A stretch of 64,000 nucleotides of DNA from Saccharomonospora cyanea NA-134 (GTDB lineage: Bacteria > Actinomycetota > Actinomycetes > Mycobacteriales > Pseudonocardiaceae), in contig NZ_CM001440.1 of NCBI RefSeq assembly GCF_000244975.1, positions 4,262,325-4,326,324 on the forward strand, read 5' to 3'. Shown in pieces: positions 43,438 to 55,376 of the stretch (position 1 is the stretch's first letter; each line of letters begins with the position of its first letter). The position numbers and the translations under genes are program-made. The notes under the pieces are model-generated. The model was not told the DNA's origin. It ran no database searches and was given only the letters and a program-made list of their open reading frames with translations.

Positions 43438-43839
43438 TCAGCGACTTCCCGAAACCAGGACGGGAAACAGCGCCTCGAGCTCCGTCAGCGTCTCCTCGAC
43501 GCTCACATGCCGGACACCGACCATGCCCGCCGCCACCGCACCCGCCACGTTCCGCGGCGAATCGTCGACGAACACGCACGCCCCCGCGTCGACACCGAGC
43601 TTCTCAGCCGTCAGGCGGTACACGACGGCGTCCGGTTTCGCCACCCCCACCTCGCCCGAGAACACCAGCGCGTCGAACCACTCGGTGAGTCCTCGCCGTG
43701 CTTCTGGACCACCTGCGGAATTCGACAACAACGCCGCCCGCACCCCGTGAGCGCGTGCCGTCCGCACCGCCGCGAACAAACGATCCCCGCCGACATCGGT
43801 GAGCACACCCGCGTAGTCCAACACCAACCCTCGCAGCAT
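43438..43839 (-). CDS. Small HAD-like hydrolase
   Basis: This 133-residue HAD-fold protein begins LVLDYAGVLTD, has the Ser motif LLSNSAG, the Lys in GVAKPDAVVYRLT and VFVDDSPRNVAGA. There is almost no cap domain. The DxD pair is D-Y-A, so the general acid Asp is Ala; this is tolerated in parts of the family (DFGGVL forms) but casts doubt on phosphatase activity. It is 61 bases upstream of the ESX cassette on the same strand. Confidence 0.85.
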   Translation of the reverse strand: MLRGLVLDYAGVLTDVGGDRLFAAVRTARAHGVRAALLSNSAGGPEARRGLTEWFDALVFSGEVGVAKPDAVVYRLTAEKLGVDAGACVFVDDSPRNVAGAVAAGMVGVRHVSVEETLTELEALFPVLVSGSR

Positions 43840-44005
43840 CACGCCACCCTACGTCCGCGCCCTTAACACACCATCACCGAATCGGCGCGCCGAGACCGGG
43901 ACCGATCACCTCATCAGGTCCTGTTTGGGGCGAAACGCGCGTTCCCTCCCTCTGTCTTAGTGGGCGGTCAGGGGGGCCGTCCCCAACAAAACAGAAAGGA
44001 CTGTG

Positions 44006-44481
44006 ATGCACGCGTTTCAGTCGGCAAGCGGGTTGCTTCCACTCAACCCGTACGAACCGACCGAGTTCGGGGAGCGTTCGCAGGGGGAGGTCGCCGAGGG
44101 ACAACTGTCACTCGACGACCTGCTGGCCGAGCTCCACGCAGAAAACGTCACACGTCACGCGTACACGCTGCCCGCACCGGGCAGGCGGATTCTGCATCGA
44201 GTGCTCACCGCACTCATCGAAGTGCAGGCAGGCAGCAGAGCCGCCAGTCAGCTCGACGACTGGCTGTCACCCGTGCTGCAGCGGCGCTTCCGAGCCACGC
44301 CGCGTAGGGCCAGCACACGTTACGTTCTGCGGAACATCCACGTGTGTCGGCCCGCCGACGGGGCGTTGGAGGTGTGCGGCACCGCCCACCTGACCCACCG
44401 TGCCTACGCTCTCGTGGCGCGATTCGAACACGACGGCGGTGGGTGGCGCTGCACCCTGTTCACCGTGCTCGGACGACGGTC

Positions 44482-44485
<4 letters not shown>
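44006..44485 (+). CDS. DUF6459 / Rv3235 family protein
   Basis: This 159-residue protein has a C-terminal domain with [35 protein letters not shown] and a GGWRCTLF ending. This matches the Rv3235-type actinobacterial family (DUF6459), which sits near secA in mycobacteria too. Function unknown. ATG 44006 follows AAAGGA; a GTG one codon earlier is possible. Its stop overlaps the convergent secA stop by four bases. Confidence 0.82.
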
Positions 44486-47361
<2,876 letters not shown>

Positions 47362-47462
47362 CGGGTCGACCTCGCTAGCGGTGTCTGTGTGGACGTCGTA
47401 GCACCCCAGCAGGGCGCCGGGCAGCACCCCCATCGTAGGGAATGCGCAGGCCCGCGTGCACG

Positions 47463-47497
47463 CGGCGGCCCGCGCGAAGTGGACGCGCGGGCCGCCG
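47463..47497 (-). terminator. Hairpin between hpf and secA
   Basis: A perfect 14-base GC stem (47463-47476 with 47484-47497) with a 7-base loop lies 52 bases past the hpf stop and 100 bases before the secA start. It probably ends the hpf transcript. Confidence 0.75.
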
Positions 47498-47548
47498 GGA
47501 ACGGAACTCGGAACGCGGACGGCCTGCTCAGCCAGGCCGCCTACGACA

Positions 47549-48229
47549 TCAGCCCAGTCGTATCACCCCGTAGTCGAATCCCTTCCGGCGGTACACGACG
47601 CTCGGTTTCCCGGTCTCCGAGTCGTTGAAGAGGTAGAAGTCGTGCCCGACGAGTTCCATCTGGTAGAGGGCATCGTCGATCGTCATCGGTTCGGCCGAGT
47701 GCTGCTTCTCCCGAACCACCCGGCCGGGCTGGCTGGGAACGACCCCGTCGTCCCAGCGAGGGCTGGGTACACCCAGTTCGTCGGTCGCCACACTTTCGTC
47801 GGTTTCGGGCTCCGCGGGCGCCTCGAGCACGGCGGTCGCCGAGCGGCCACGGCCCGCGGCCGCGGCGGCCGACAGCGGACCCGCTGCGGTGGCTTCGGCG
47901 AGGGACTCGGGTGCGCGTCGTCCGTAGTGGACGCGTCGCCGGTCGTGCATACGGCGGAGTCGGCTCTCGAGCTTGCTGATCGCACAGTCGAGCGCCGCGT
48001 AGAAGTCGCCAGCCCGCGCCTCGGCTCGGACGATCGGGCCCTTGCCCTTACCGGTGATCTCGACCCGCTGGCAGTTCTTGGCCTGCCTGCGGTTGGGCTC
48101 GTGGAAGAGCTCGACGTCGTAGCGGATGACCTTTCTGTCGTAACGCTCCAGTCGGGCCATTTTGTCCGCGACGTGCACCCGATAGTGCTCGGGAACCTCC
48201 ACGTTGCGACCCTTGATGACGATGTCCAT
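47549..48229 (-). CDS. hpf: Ribosome hibernation-promoting factor, long form
   Basis: This 226-residue protein silences ribosomes in slow growth. The N-terminal HPF/YfiA domain (about 1-105: [32 protein letters not shown], Arg/Lys-rich helix) binds the 30S decoding region. A linker (about 110-160) leads to the C-terminal domain (about 170-226: [30 protein letters not shown]), which dimerises 70S into 100S particles. ATG start. It keeps its place next to secA and comF as in mycobacteria. Confidence 0.95.
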   Translation of the reverse strand: MDIVIKGRNVEVPEHYRVHVADKMARLERYDRKVIRYDVELFHEPNRRQAKNCQRVEITGKGKGPIVRAEARAGDFYAALDCAISKLESRLRRMHDRRRVHYGRRAPESLAEATAAGPLSAAAAAGRGRSATAVLEAPAEPETDESVATDELGVPSPRWDDGVVPSQPGRVVREKQHSAEPMTIDDALYQMELVGHDFYLFNDSETGKPSVVYRRKGFDYGVIRLG

Positions 48230-48612
48230 TCACGACCTCCTCGCTCACCTACGTGCGAGTGTTGAAATGGGCGACCACGGGCACCGAAGCGACGGCGGGA
48301 CCGGATGCGGCAGAAATATCGGGCATCCGAGCCGAATCAGGGCTCCGGCACCGGGGACATCGACTGTTCACCTCCCCTGCTGCCGGGATGTTCGTTAGCG
48401 CTGCACGTTAGCCCGCGTGGCGCTGCCACAACAGCCCCCGCGCCGGGGGATGCCTGAAACAGGCAGACGGTGACAGTACGCGGTGGAACACTGGTTGCGA
48501 CATATGCGCCAACCCCCGTTCGGAGCAGCGCACCGGTGCTGGACTCATACCGGTGACGCAGTCGGCATACCCTGGTCTGGCTCTGCGTGACCGTGGGCTG
48601 CGTCATATCCGG
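48230..48612. other. 383-base intergenic region between comF and hpf
   Basis: This is the longest gap in the window. It holds the promoter region of hpf (minus strand). One short minus-strand open frame (48337-48606) has no ribosome site or family look and is not called. A small dyad, ACCGGTG/CACCGGT-like, occurs near 48530-48563. No tRNA or riboswitch was recognised. Confidence 0.5.
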
Positions 48613-49404
48613 TCAACGACGGCCCCCCTCGTTCAGTTCCCCAATTACCCGTGTGGGTGACAAGTGTCGGTGTTTGACCCTGTGTCGCGGCCACGCGACG
48701 GTCCGGGACGCCGCCGTCAACGTCAGCGCCGCGGTCACCACCGCGCCGTGGGAGGCCAGGACCCGGGTGCAGGCCTCCACAGTGGCTCCCGTGGTGACCA
48801 CGTCGTCGAGCAGGACGACGGGTGTCCCCGGGGTCGGGGCACCGTCGGGGTCGAGAAGGACCCGGCCCGCCAGGTTGGCCATGCGGGCTGCGCGGTCGAG
48901 GCCGACCGCGTCCCTCGCACGCGCCGACAGCCGCAGAGCCGGGGCCACGGCCGCAGCCCCGCCCTGCTCGGCGATCCGGGCGGCACACGACCGGGCCAGT
49001 GCCATGACGTGTGAGCCGCCCCGGGCCCGCGCGGCCGAAGGTCGGGACGGAACCGGCACGAACCACCACGTGCCGTCCGCGTCGGGACTCGCTCGTGGCA
49101 GCCTCGGCAGGGCTCGCGCGAGCGCCTGCCCGAGCGGGCGCGCGAGGTCGCGCCGCCCCCTTTCCTTGTGAGCGAGCACGAGTTCCCGCGCGACGCCGTC
49201 GTGACGGGTCAACGCGGCAACACCGGGTGCCACGGGAACGGGCCCGGAGGCCAACTCGGCCAGGCAGCTTTCGCACGCGGCAGCCCCCAGGCCGCCGCAC
49301 CCCGCACACACCGACGGCAACAGCAGCTCGGCCACGGCGGTTCCGGCAGCCTTCGCCAGCGCGCCGACGGAGCAACGGAGTGGTCTCGCCGTTCGCGTCG
49401 TCAT
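48613..49404 (-). CDS. comF: ComF family phosphoribosyltransferase-like protein
   Basis: This 263-residue protein has an N-terminal zinc finger (CAGCGG and CESC), PVPSRPSAARARGGSHV and the phosphoribosyltransferase loop VVLLDDVVTTGATVE. In competent bacteria ComF helps DNA uptake; in Actinobacteria its role is unclear. ATG 49404 precedes the conserved zinc finger. It sits between hpf and lpqB as in mycobacteria. Confidence 0.92.
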   Translation of the reverse strand: MTTRTARPLRCSVGALAKAAGTAVAELLLPSVCAGCGGLGAAACESCLAELASGPVPVAPGVAALTRHDGVARELVLAHKERGRRDLARPLGQALARALPRLPRASPDADGTWWFVPVPSRPSAARARGGSHVMALARSCAARIAEQGGAAAVAPALRLSARARDAVGLDRAARMANLAGRVLLDPDGAPTPGTPVVLLDDVVTTGATVEACTRVLASHGAVVTAALTLTAASRTVAWPRHRVKHRHLSPTRVIGELNEGGRR

Positions 49405-49478
49405 GCGCGCACCGTGGCGCACGACCCCGACGGTTTCCGTGCCGACGGGACGCGAATCCTCCGTTGGTACGCGAACGG

Positions 49479-51230
49479 TCAGCCTGGGTAGAACGGCTCG
49501 GCGTCGGCAGAGGTGTGACTGTGCGGCACCCACACGGCGCCGACTTCGGCCGCCGTCCAGAGCCCGCTGCTGTCGGCCACGACGATGGGCCGCCCCGGAG
49601 CCGCTGTGACGGCGCGCATCGGCGGTGTCAGGTTGGAGGTGTTGTACTGGTCGAACTGGAAGCCGTCCACCGAGACCCGCGCGACGGGCACCCGTTCCGA
49701 CGACGTGGTCGCCACGAGCGTGTCGTGGTCGATCCAGTCGACGTCGACGACCGAGGACAGCCGGTCCTCCTGAAGCACCCGCGGCGCGCGCAGCGTCGCT
49801 CCGGAAGCCGTGCGGACCACCGAGGCGACCACCAGCTTGCCGCCCGCGACGAGGGCTGCCCTGGACCCGTCGCGGGACAGGCGCAACGCGCTGATCCACC
49901 CGGCGTCGGTGAGTTCGGACGCGTTGACCGGCACGGTCACCCACTGACCGTCCGCGTCCTGTTGCACCCGCGTCACCTGCTCGCCGTCGACGACCGTCCA
50001 CACTTCGGTGGACTTGTCGTCCTTGCTGACCGGTGGCTTCCACGTCGGTCGGGTCATCCGCGACCCGGACAGGTCCACCAGCTGTCCGGGGGCGCCGTAG
50101 TCGCCGATCCGCAGCCGCACCTCGTCGCCGATCGACTCGACGACCGCCAGCTGGTGGCCGTTGATCGCCTGGGCGGCGCTCACGACGTCGAGTGCTCCCG
50201 ATCCCGCAGGCCCGTCGATGGGAGAACCGGAGCCGAGTGAACGCACCCGCCCGTTCACTGTCATCAACCCCGGCAGCTCGGCGTTGGGGGACGACAGGGT
50301 GTCGTACGCGGGTAGGTCGCTGGGCCGCCACTCGGCCTGCCCCGGTACGAGTGGCGTGCCGTCGGAGAGCAGTTTCACGCGGCTCGTGGTCACGTGCTGC
50401 AACGAGCGCACGACCTGGGCGGCCATCAGCTCACGTTCCTGGACCGCCTCGTCACCGAGTCCGGTCAGCGGCACGACGAGCGCGCCGTCGTTGCCGGTGG
50501 TGACGTTGCTGTCGAGTGCCGCGGAGTCGCCGAGCGGGTTGCGCACAGCGCCGGCCAAGCCGTCGGAAGGGCCGGACAGCAGTAGGTCGACGACGCGGGA
50601 GGGCAGTCCCGACTGCGGGCGGGCGACCACGTACCGCAGATCGGAGACGAGTGCTGTCGAGTCGGGAGCGAAGAAGTACACCGGCACCTGGAAGTAGGCG
50701 TCGTTGAAGTCGCTCTCCGTGATCACGATGCTGTCGGGTGGATCGACGATGCGCCACTCGCCGTCGGGCTGCCTGCGCACCCGCACCGGCTTGCGGTACT
50801 CCTCCAGCCCGGCGATGAACGAGCGGTCGGGCGCCAACCTGCCGACCTCGACCGCCCGCAGCGCCACCACGCGTTCGTTGGGATCGTCGGGCTGCTCGCT
50901 CTCCGGCGCGTATACGGTGCTGAACTCCTCCTTGACCACCCGGAGGCTCGGGTCCGGCTTCCACGACTCGCGCATGCGACCACTGAGGTAGGCGCGGGAG
51001 GCGGCGTGGTCGTTGGCCGGTTGCGCGCTGTTGCGCACGAAGTTCCTGACGACCGTGAGCGGGTCGAGGCCGAGTTCCGGTTCGGGGATCTCCTGCGTCG
51101 GCTGGCCCGCGTTGCGCTGGGGGATGGCCTTGGGCTGCGACTCCATGGGGATCGAGGCGCACCCTGCCACGGTGAGCACGCAGAGGAACAGGGAGAGCAC
51201 CACGGCCGGCATCCGTCGCTGTCTTCTCAC
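49479..51230 (-). CDS. lpqB: Lipoprotein LpqB, modulator of MtrAB
   Basis: This 583-residue envelope lipoprotein has a signal peptide with lipobox TVAGC, a GerMN-type domain (about 190-310, PVYFFAPDSTALV) and a C-terminal beta-propeller. In mycobacteria LpqB binds the sensor domain of MtrB and affects MtrA phosphorylation. GTG 51230 is fixed by AGGAGG four bases upstream and a GTGA overlap with the mtrB stop. Confidence 0.95.
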   Translation of the reverse strand: MRRQRRMPAVVLSLFLCVLTVAGCASIPMESQPKAIPQRNAGQPTQEIPEPELGLDPLTVVRNFVRNSAQPANDHAASRAYLSGRMRESWKPDPSLRVVKEEFSTVYAPESEQPDDPNERVVALRAVEVGRLAPDRSFIAGLEEYRKPVRVRRQPDGEWRIVDPPDSIVITESDFNDAYFQVPVYFFAPDSTALVSDLRYVVARPQSGLPSRVVDLLLSGPSDGLAGAVRNPLGDSAALDSNVTTGNDGALVVPLTGLGDEAVQERELMAAQVVRSLQHVTTSRVKLLSDGTPLVPGQAEWRPSDLPAYDTLSSPNAELPGLMTVNGRVRSLGSGSPIDGPAGSGALDVVSAAQAINGHQLAVVESIGDEVRLRIGDYGAPGQLVDLSGSRMTRPTWKPPVSKDDKSTEVWTVVDGEQVTRVQQDADGQWVTVPVNASELTDAGWISALRLSRDGSRAALVAGGKLVVASVVRTASGATLRAPRVLQEDRLSSVVDVDWIDHDTLVATTSSERVPVARVSVDGFQFDQYNTSNLTPPMRAVTAAPGRPIVVADSSGLWTAAEVGAVWVPHSHTSADAEPFYPG

Positions 51231-52936
51231 CGGACCTCCTCCTGTTCGGCGGCCTCCGCGGCGTCGTGCTCCTGCGCCGGTTCCCCGCTCTCGTCGTGGC
51301 GCGCAGGTTCGGCGGGTGGCGGGTCGGGCGGCAGCGGGATGGGACTGTGCTCCAGGGTGCGGCCCACGGCACGTGGCAGGGTGAGGCGGAAGCACGAACC
51401 CTGACCCGGCTCCCCCCACGCCTCGAGCCAGCCTCCGTGCAGACGGGCGTCCTCGTGGCTGATCGCGAGGCCGAGTCCGGTACCTCCGGTGCGCCGGTTC
51501 CGCGAGGGGTCGGCGCGCCAGAAACGGTTGAACACCAGCTCCGCCTCACCGGGTCGCAGACCGACCCCGTAGTCGCGCACGCTGATGGCGACGGCGTGCT
51601 CGTCGGCCGCCAGGCGCAGGCGCACGGGATGGCCCTCGCCGTGGTCGACGGCGTTGGCGAGCAGGTTCCGCAGAATACGTTCGACCCGCCTGGTGTCCAG
51701 TTCGGCGGTGACCTCCTCGTCGGGCAGGTCCAGGACGATCTCGCTGCCGGTGCTACCCGCGATGACCTTGAGCTGCTCGACGACGCGGTGCACGACGGGG
51801 CGGACGTCGACGGGCTCCGCGGCCAGCTCCTCCACGCCCGCGTCGAGGCGGCTGATCTCCAGCAGGTCGCGAAGCAGGCTCTCGAACCGGTCGAGTTCGT
51901 CGACGAGCAGTTCCGACGAGCGCGCGAGTCCGGACGGGAACTGGTCGCGCGAGGCGTACAACACGTCCGCGGCCATACGCACCGTGGTCAGCGGAGTGCG
52001 TAGCTCATGGGAGACGTCCGATGTGAATCGCCGTTGGAGCTGCCCGAACTCCTCCAGCCTGCGGATCTGCTCCTGGATACTCGCGGCCATCTCGTTGTAC
52101 GACACGGCGAGTTTGGCGAGGTCGTCCTCTCCGGACACGTCGAGTCTGCGATTGAGGTCGCCGTCCGCGAACCCCTCCGCGGCGGCCGCCGCTCGCCGGA
52201 CCGGCAGCACCACCTGCCGAGTCACCATGTTGGTGATCACCGCCAGGAGCACGAGCAGGAACGCGCTGCCCACCAGCAGGGTGTTCTGCACGGTGGCCAC
52301 CGTGTTCTGTTCCGTGGTCATCGGAAACAGCAGGTAGAGCTGGATCGGCCGGGTCGCCGTGGTCACCGGCGCACCGGCGACGAGGTAGGTCGTACCTGTC
52401 ACACCGTCGGTGTGGTACTGGAGTGCGACCCGGTTGCTCTCGGCATAGCTCCGCAGACCGCCGGGAACGTCCTCGACCGGACCGGCATGGACGAGGTCAC
52501 TGTCGACGTCACCCGGGTCGCCCGCCACGAGCACGGGTTCGAAGGCACCGGCCGCCGCTGAGCTGTCGATGTCCTGCGTGGCCGCGGAACTGCTCGTCAG
52601 GGCCTTGAGAGCGGTGGAGAGGCGGTTACGCAGGGCGTCACCCTGCCCCGCGTCGCCGACGAGTTCGCTCTCCGCGGTGCGCACTGCCACCTGCAACTGC
52701 GTGATGGCAGCCCGCTCCTTGGTGTGGACGAGCCGCTCGACGATCTGGTTCTGCAGCACGACACCGAGAACGAACACCACGGCCGACGACAGGGCGAGCG
52801 TGGAGGTCGTCACCCGGAACTGCAACGACCGGTGCCACAGCTCGCCGAAGGCGACCGTTCTGCGCCTGCTGAACGCGGCCGCGCTCCTGGCCACCGACAA
52901 CGCCGACCGGCTCACCGAAGCCAGTCGCCCGCTCAT
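51227..52936 (-). CDS. mtrB: Sensor histidine kinase MtrB
   Basis: This 569-residue membrane sensor kinase has two membrane segments (about 40-60 and 225-248) flanking an extracellular domain, then HAMP, HisKA with SDVSHELRTP (phospho-acceptor His310), N-box LLANAVDHG and G-box GTGLGLAIS. It phosphorylates MtrA to control cell-wall and division genes. ATG 52936. It is preceded by mtrA (21-base gap) and followed with overlap by lpqB. Confidence 0.97.
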   Translation of the reverse strand: MSGRLASVSRSALSVARSAAAFSRRRTVAFGELWHRSLQFRVTTSTLALSSAVVFVLGVVLQNQIVERLVHTKERAAITQLQVAVRTAESELVGDAGQGDALRNRLSTALKALTSSSAATQDIDSSAAAGAFEPVLVAGDPGDVDSDLVHAGPVEDVPGGLRSYAESNRVALQYHTDGVTGTTYLVAGAPVTTATRPIQLYLLFPMTTEQNTVATVQNTLLVGSAFLLVLLAVITNMVTRQVVLPVRRAAAAAEGFADGDLNRRLDVSGEDDLAKLAVSYNEMAASIQEQIRRLEEFGQLQRRFTSDVSHELRTPLTTVRMAADVLYASRDQFPSGLARSSELLVDELDRFESLLRDLLEISRLDAGVEELAAEPVDVRPVVHRVVEQLKVIAGSTGSEIVLDLPDEEVTAELDTRRVERILRNLLANAVDHGEGHPVRLRLAADEHAVAISVRDYGVGLRPGEAELVFNRFWRADPSRNRRTGGTGLGLAISHEDARLHGGWLEAWGEPGQGSCFRLTLPRAVGRTLEHSPIPLPPDPPPAEPARHDESGEPAQEHDAAEAAEQEEVR

Positions 52937-52957
52937 GCGTTCACCTTACGAGCACCA

Positions 52958-53635
52958 TCACGGTGGCCCGGCCTTGTAACCGACACCGCGGACGGTGAGC
53001 ACGACCTCGGGGTGCTCGGGATCCTTCTCCACCTTCGACCGCAGGCGTTGCACGTGCACGTTCACCAGCCGCGTGTCGGCGGCGTGGCGGTAGCCCCAGA
53101 CCTGTTCGAGCAGGACCTCACGGGTGAACACCTGGCGCGGCTTGCGGGCCAGCGCCACGAGGAGGTCGAACTCCAGCGGTGTCAGCGCGATCGACCTGCC
53201 GTCCCTCGTCACCTCGTGTCCGGGCACGTCGATGTGCAGGTCGCCGATCGTGAGTGTCTCGGCGGGCTCGGACTCGGTGCGCCGCAACCGCGCCCGCACC
53301 CGCGCCACGAGTTCCTTCGGCTTGAACGGCTTGACGACGTAGTCGTCGGCACCCGACTCCAGTCCGAGCACGATGTCCACGGTGTCGCTCTTGGCCGTGA
53401 GCATCACGACCGGCACACCCGACTCGGCCCTGATCGCCTTGCAGACGTCGATGCCGTTCATACCGGGCAGCATGAGGTCGAGCAGGACGAGGTCGGGTTT
53501 GAGTTCGCGCAGCGCAGGCAGTGCACGGGAACCATCGGACACCACGGCGGTGTCGAACCCCTCACCGCGCAGCACGATGGTGAGCATTTCAGCCAGAGCG
53601 GGGTCGTCGTCGACGACCAGCACACGCGCCTTCAT
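52958..53635 (-). CDS. mtrA: Response regulator MtrA (OmpR family)
   Basis: This 225-residue regulator has a receiver domain (1-120) with acidic pocket DDD, phospho-acceptor Asp53 in LLDLMLPG and Lys in VVKPFKP, and a winged-helix C-terminal domain (GYRHAADTRLVNVHVQRLR). It is close to identical to mycobacterial MtrA in these parts. ATG 53635 is preferred because GAATAT lies 6 bases upstream as a -10, giving a leaderless start; GTG 53641 would abut the -10 box. Confidence 0.97.
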   Translation of the reverse strand: MKARVLVVDDDPALAEMLTIVLRGEGFDTAVVSDGSRALPALRELKPDLVLLDLMLPGMNGIDVCKAIRAESGVPVVMLTAKSDTVDIVLGLESGADDYVVKPFKPKELVARVRARLRRTESEPAETLTIGDLHIDVPGHEVTRDGRSIALTPLEFDLLVALARKPRQVFTREVLLEQVWGYRHAADTRLVNVHVQRLRSKVEKDPEHPEVVLTVRGVGYKAGPP

Positions 53636-53641
53636 GGGCAC

Positions 53642-53647
53642 ATATTC
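53642..53647 (-). promoter_or_regulatory. -10 box for the leaderless mtrA start
   Basis: On the minus strand GAATAT lies 6 bases before the ATG at 53635. No Shine-Dalgarno sequence is present. Confidence 0.4.
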
Positions 53648-53778
53648 GCATTTACGTCTTGCGCAATGTGCACGACCCGGTGAAAAAGGAGCCGGGGAGC
53701 CCGGCGCTCAGACGGCTGACGCACCCGGTGAGGGCCCTTCGCGACCTGCGCGTGACCTGAGCGTTTGCCTTCACACGT

Positions 53779-53784
53779 TACCGT
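53779..53784 (+). promoter_or_regulatory. -10 box for the leaderless IclR-type regulator
   Basis: TACCGT (TANNNT) lies 6 bases before the ATG at 53791. Confidence 0.45.
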
Positions 53785-53790
53785 TGCGCT

Positions 53791-54576
53791 ATGCGGAACT
53801 CCGAGTCTGCGAAAGGCGCTGCCGGCACCGTCCAGTCGGTCGACCGCGCGATCAGCGTGCTCGAACTGCTGGCCAGGAAGGGTGAGGCCGGCATCACGGA
53901 GATCGCCGCCGAGCTGGGCGTCCACAAGTCCACGGCTTCCCGGCTCGTGGGTTCGCTGGAGTCGCGCAATCTCGTGGAACAGCTCGGGCAGCGGGGCAAG
54001 TACGCCATTGGCTTCGGCGTCGTCCGGATCGCCGGTGCCGCGATGGGCAGGCTCGATCTCGCCAGGCTGGGCAACGAGACCTGCCGGTCACTGGCCGAGT
54101 CACTCGGAGAGACCGTCAACATCGCCGTCGCCGACGACGGGGTGGCGATCAACATCAGCCAGGCGTTCGGGTCCGCGGCCGTCACCGCCCGGAACTGGAC
54201 CGGGCGGCGCACACCGTTGCACGCCACGTCCAGCGGCAAGGTACTGCTCGCTCACCTGCCGGAACACACACGCGAGCTCCTGTTACGCGAGCGGCTGGAA
54301 CGCTACACCCCGTGCACCACCGTGGCCCCGGACGACCTGCGCGCCGAACTCGCCCGCGTGCGACGGAACGGCTACGCCGCTTCGTTCGAGGAGCTGGAGC
54401 TCGGTATGCACGCCGTCGCGGTGCCCATCTTCGGCGCCGACGGCCAGGTGATCGCGGCGATGAGCGCGTCGGGACCGTCGTACCGGCTCTCGCGCGACCG
54501 CGTGCCGCAGCTCGTCCGGCCACTGACCGACGCGGCGACCGAACTGTCGTCGCAACTCGGTCACTTCCCCAGGTAG
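53791..54576 (+). CDS. IclR family transcriptional regulator
   Basis: This 261-residue regulator has an N-terminal winged helix (about 12-75: SVDRAISVLELLA, VHKSTASRLVGSLE) and an IclR ligand domain (about 85-255: VTARNWTGRRTPLHATSSGKVLLA, FGADGQVIAAMSASGPSYRL). Family members sense aromatic or small organic acids and control catabolic genes. No catabolic operon is adjacent, so targets lie elsewhere. The start is probably leaderless. The last 16 bases overlap the convergent tmk gene. Confidence 0.92.
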   Translation: MRNSESAKGAAGTVQSVDRAISVLELLARKGEAGITEIAAELGVHKSTASRLVGSLESRNLVEQLGQRGKYAIGFGVVRIAGAAMGRLDLARLGNETCRSLAESLGETVNIAVADDGVAINISQAFGSAAVTARNWTGRRTPLHATSSGKVLLAHLPEHTRELLLRERLERYTPCTTVAPDDLRAELARVRRNGYAASFEELELGMHAVAVPIFGADGQVIAAMSASGPSYRLSRDRVPQLVRPLTDAATELSSQLGHFPR

Positions 54577-55232
54577 AGCCTCTTCGCGAGCACGGCCATC
54601 GCCTCGGTCGACTCCGGTCCGGCCGTCAGGTCGCGGCTGCCGTCGACGACGTGCCACTCGGACAGCCAGTTCGCCGCTGCGAGTTCGTCGTACACGCGCG
54701 CGCATCGTGCCTGGAGCGCGTCGTCGGACTCGAAGGCGTCCATCTCCCGGGTCGAGTCGTGCCGCGCTCGGTTGGCGGCGCGACTGGCGGCGACCTCGAC
54801 AGGTACCCGCAACAGCAGGTGGGTGTCGGGGACAGGCAGTCCGAAACGTTCGATTTCCATTTCCCGCACCCAACGCACCACGGGGCCGTCGATCCCCTGG
54901 CTCAGCCTGGCCGCCTGGTAGGCGGCGTTCGACGCGACGTACCGGTCGAGCAGCACCACATCGTGGTCGGCGAGTGCCGCCCGGAGTTCGGTGGCGGCGT
55001 CCCTGCGGTCCAGCGCGTACAGCAGCGCCATGCCGTACACGGACTCAGCGAGATCACCGTGTTCGCCGTGCAGGGCCTCCCTGACGAGGTCGGCGTGCAC
55101 GTCCCTGCCGTATCGCGGAAACGCGGCCGTGGTGACCGTCGCGCCGTGCTCGCGTAGCGCCGCGGTGAGCGCGTCCGTCAACGTGCGCTTGCCCGCCCCG
55201 TCGAGGCCCTCGACGGCCACCAATCGCCCCAT
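54561..55232 (-). CDS. tmk: Thymidylate (dTMP) kinase
   Basis: This 223-residue kinase makes dTDP for DNA synthesis. The P-loop reads GLDGAGKRTL, with an Arg after Lys as in mycobacterial Tmk; FPRYG, the LDRYVASNAAYQAARL substrate/DRY motif and a lid region with Arg follow. ATG 55232 starts the conserved strand (GRLVAVEG). CACAAT sits 6 bases upstream, so this may also be leaderless. It follows mtrA in the mycobacterial order, but an IclR gene is inserted here. Confidence 0.94.
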   Translation of the reverse strand: MGRLVAVEGLDGAGKRTLTDALTAALREHGATVTTAAFPRYGRDVHADLVREALHGEHGDLAESVYGMALLYALDRRDAATELRAALADHDVVLLDRYVASNAAYQAARLSQGIDGPVVRWVREMEIERFGLPVPDTHLLLRVPVEVAASRAANRARHDSTREMDAFESDDALQARCARVYDELAAANWLSEWHVVDGSRDLTAGPESTEAMAVLAKRLYLGK

Positions 55233-55376
55233 GCGCCCATTGTGGCGTACCCCGGTTTCGCCCGACCGGGTGCCGACTTGCTCCACGCGGTGACCAGCGG
55301 AGACGTCACTACTTCGTTACTGTGGGTGCACGATCGACTTTGGCTGTGAGCAGGCAGACCACGAGTTCCGACCACA

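Noticed and set aside
48337-48606. 89-residue minus-strand frame between comF and hpf
   Set aside because: No ribosome site, no recognisable domain and composition like non-coding DNA.
49405-50331. Upstream extension of the comF frame
   Set aside because: It overlaps lpqB in another frame and lacks the comF zinc finger, which begins after ATG 49404.
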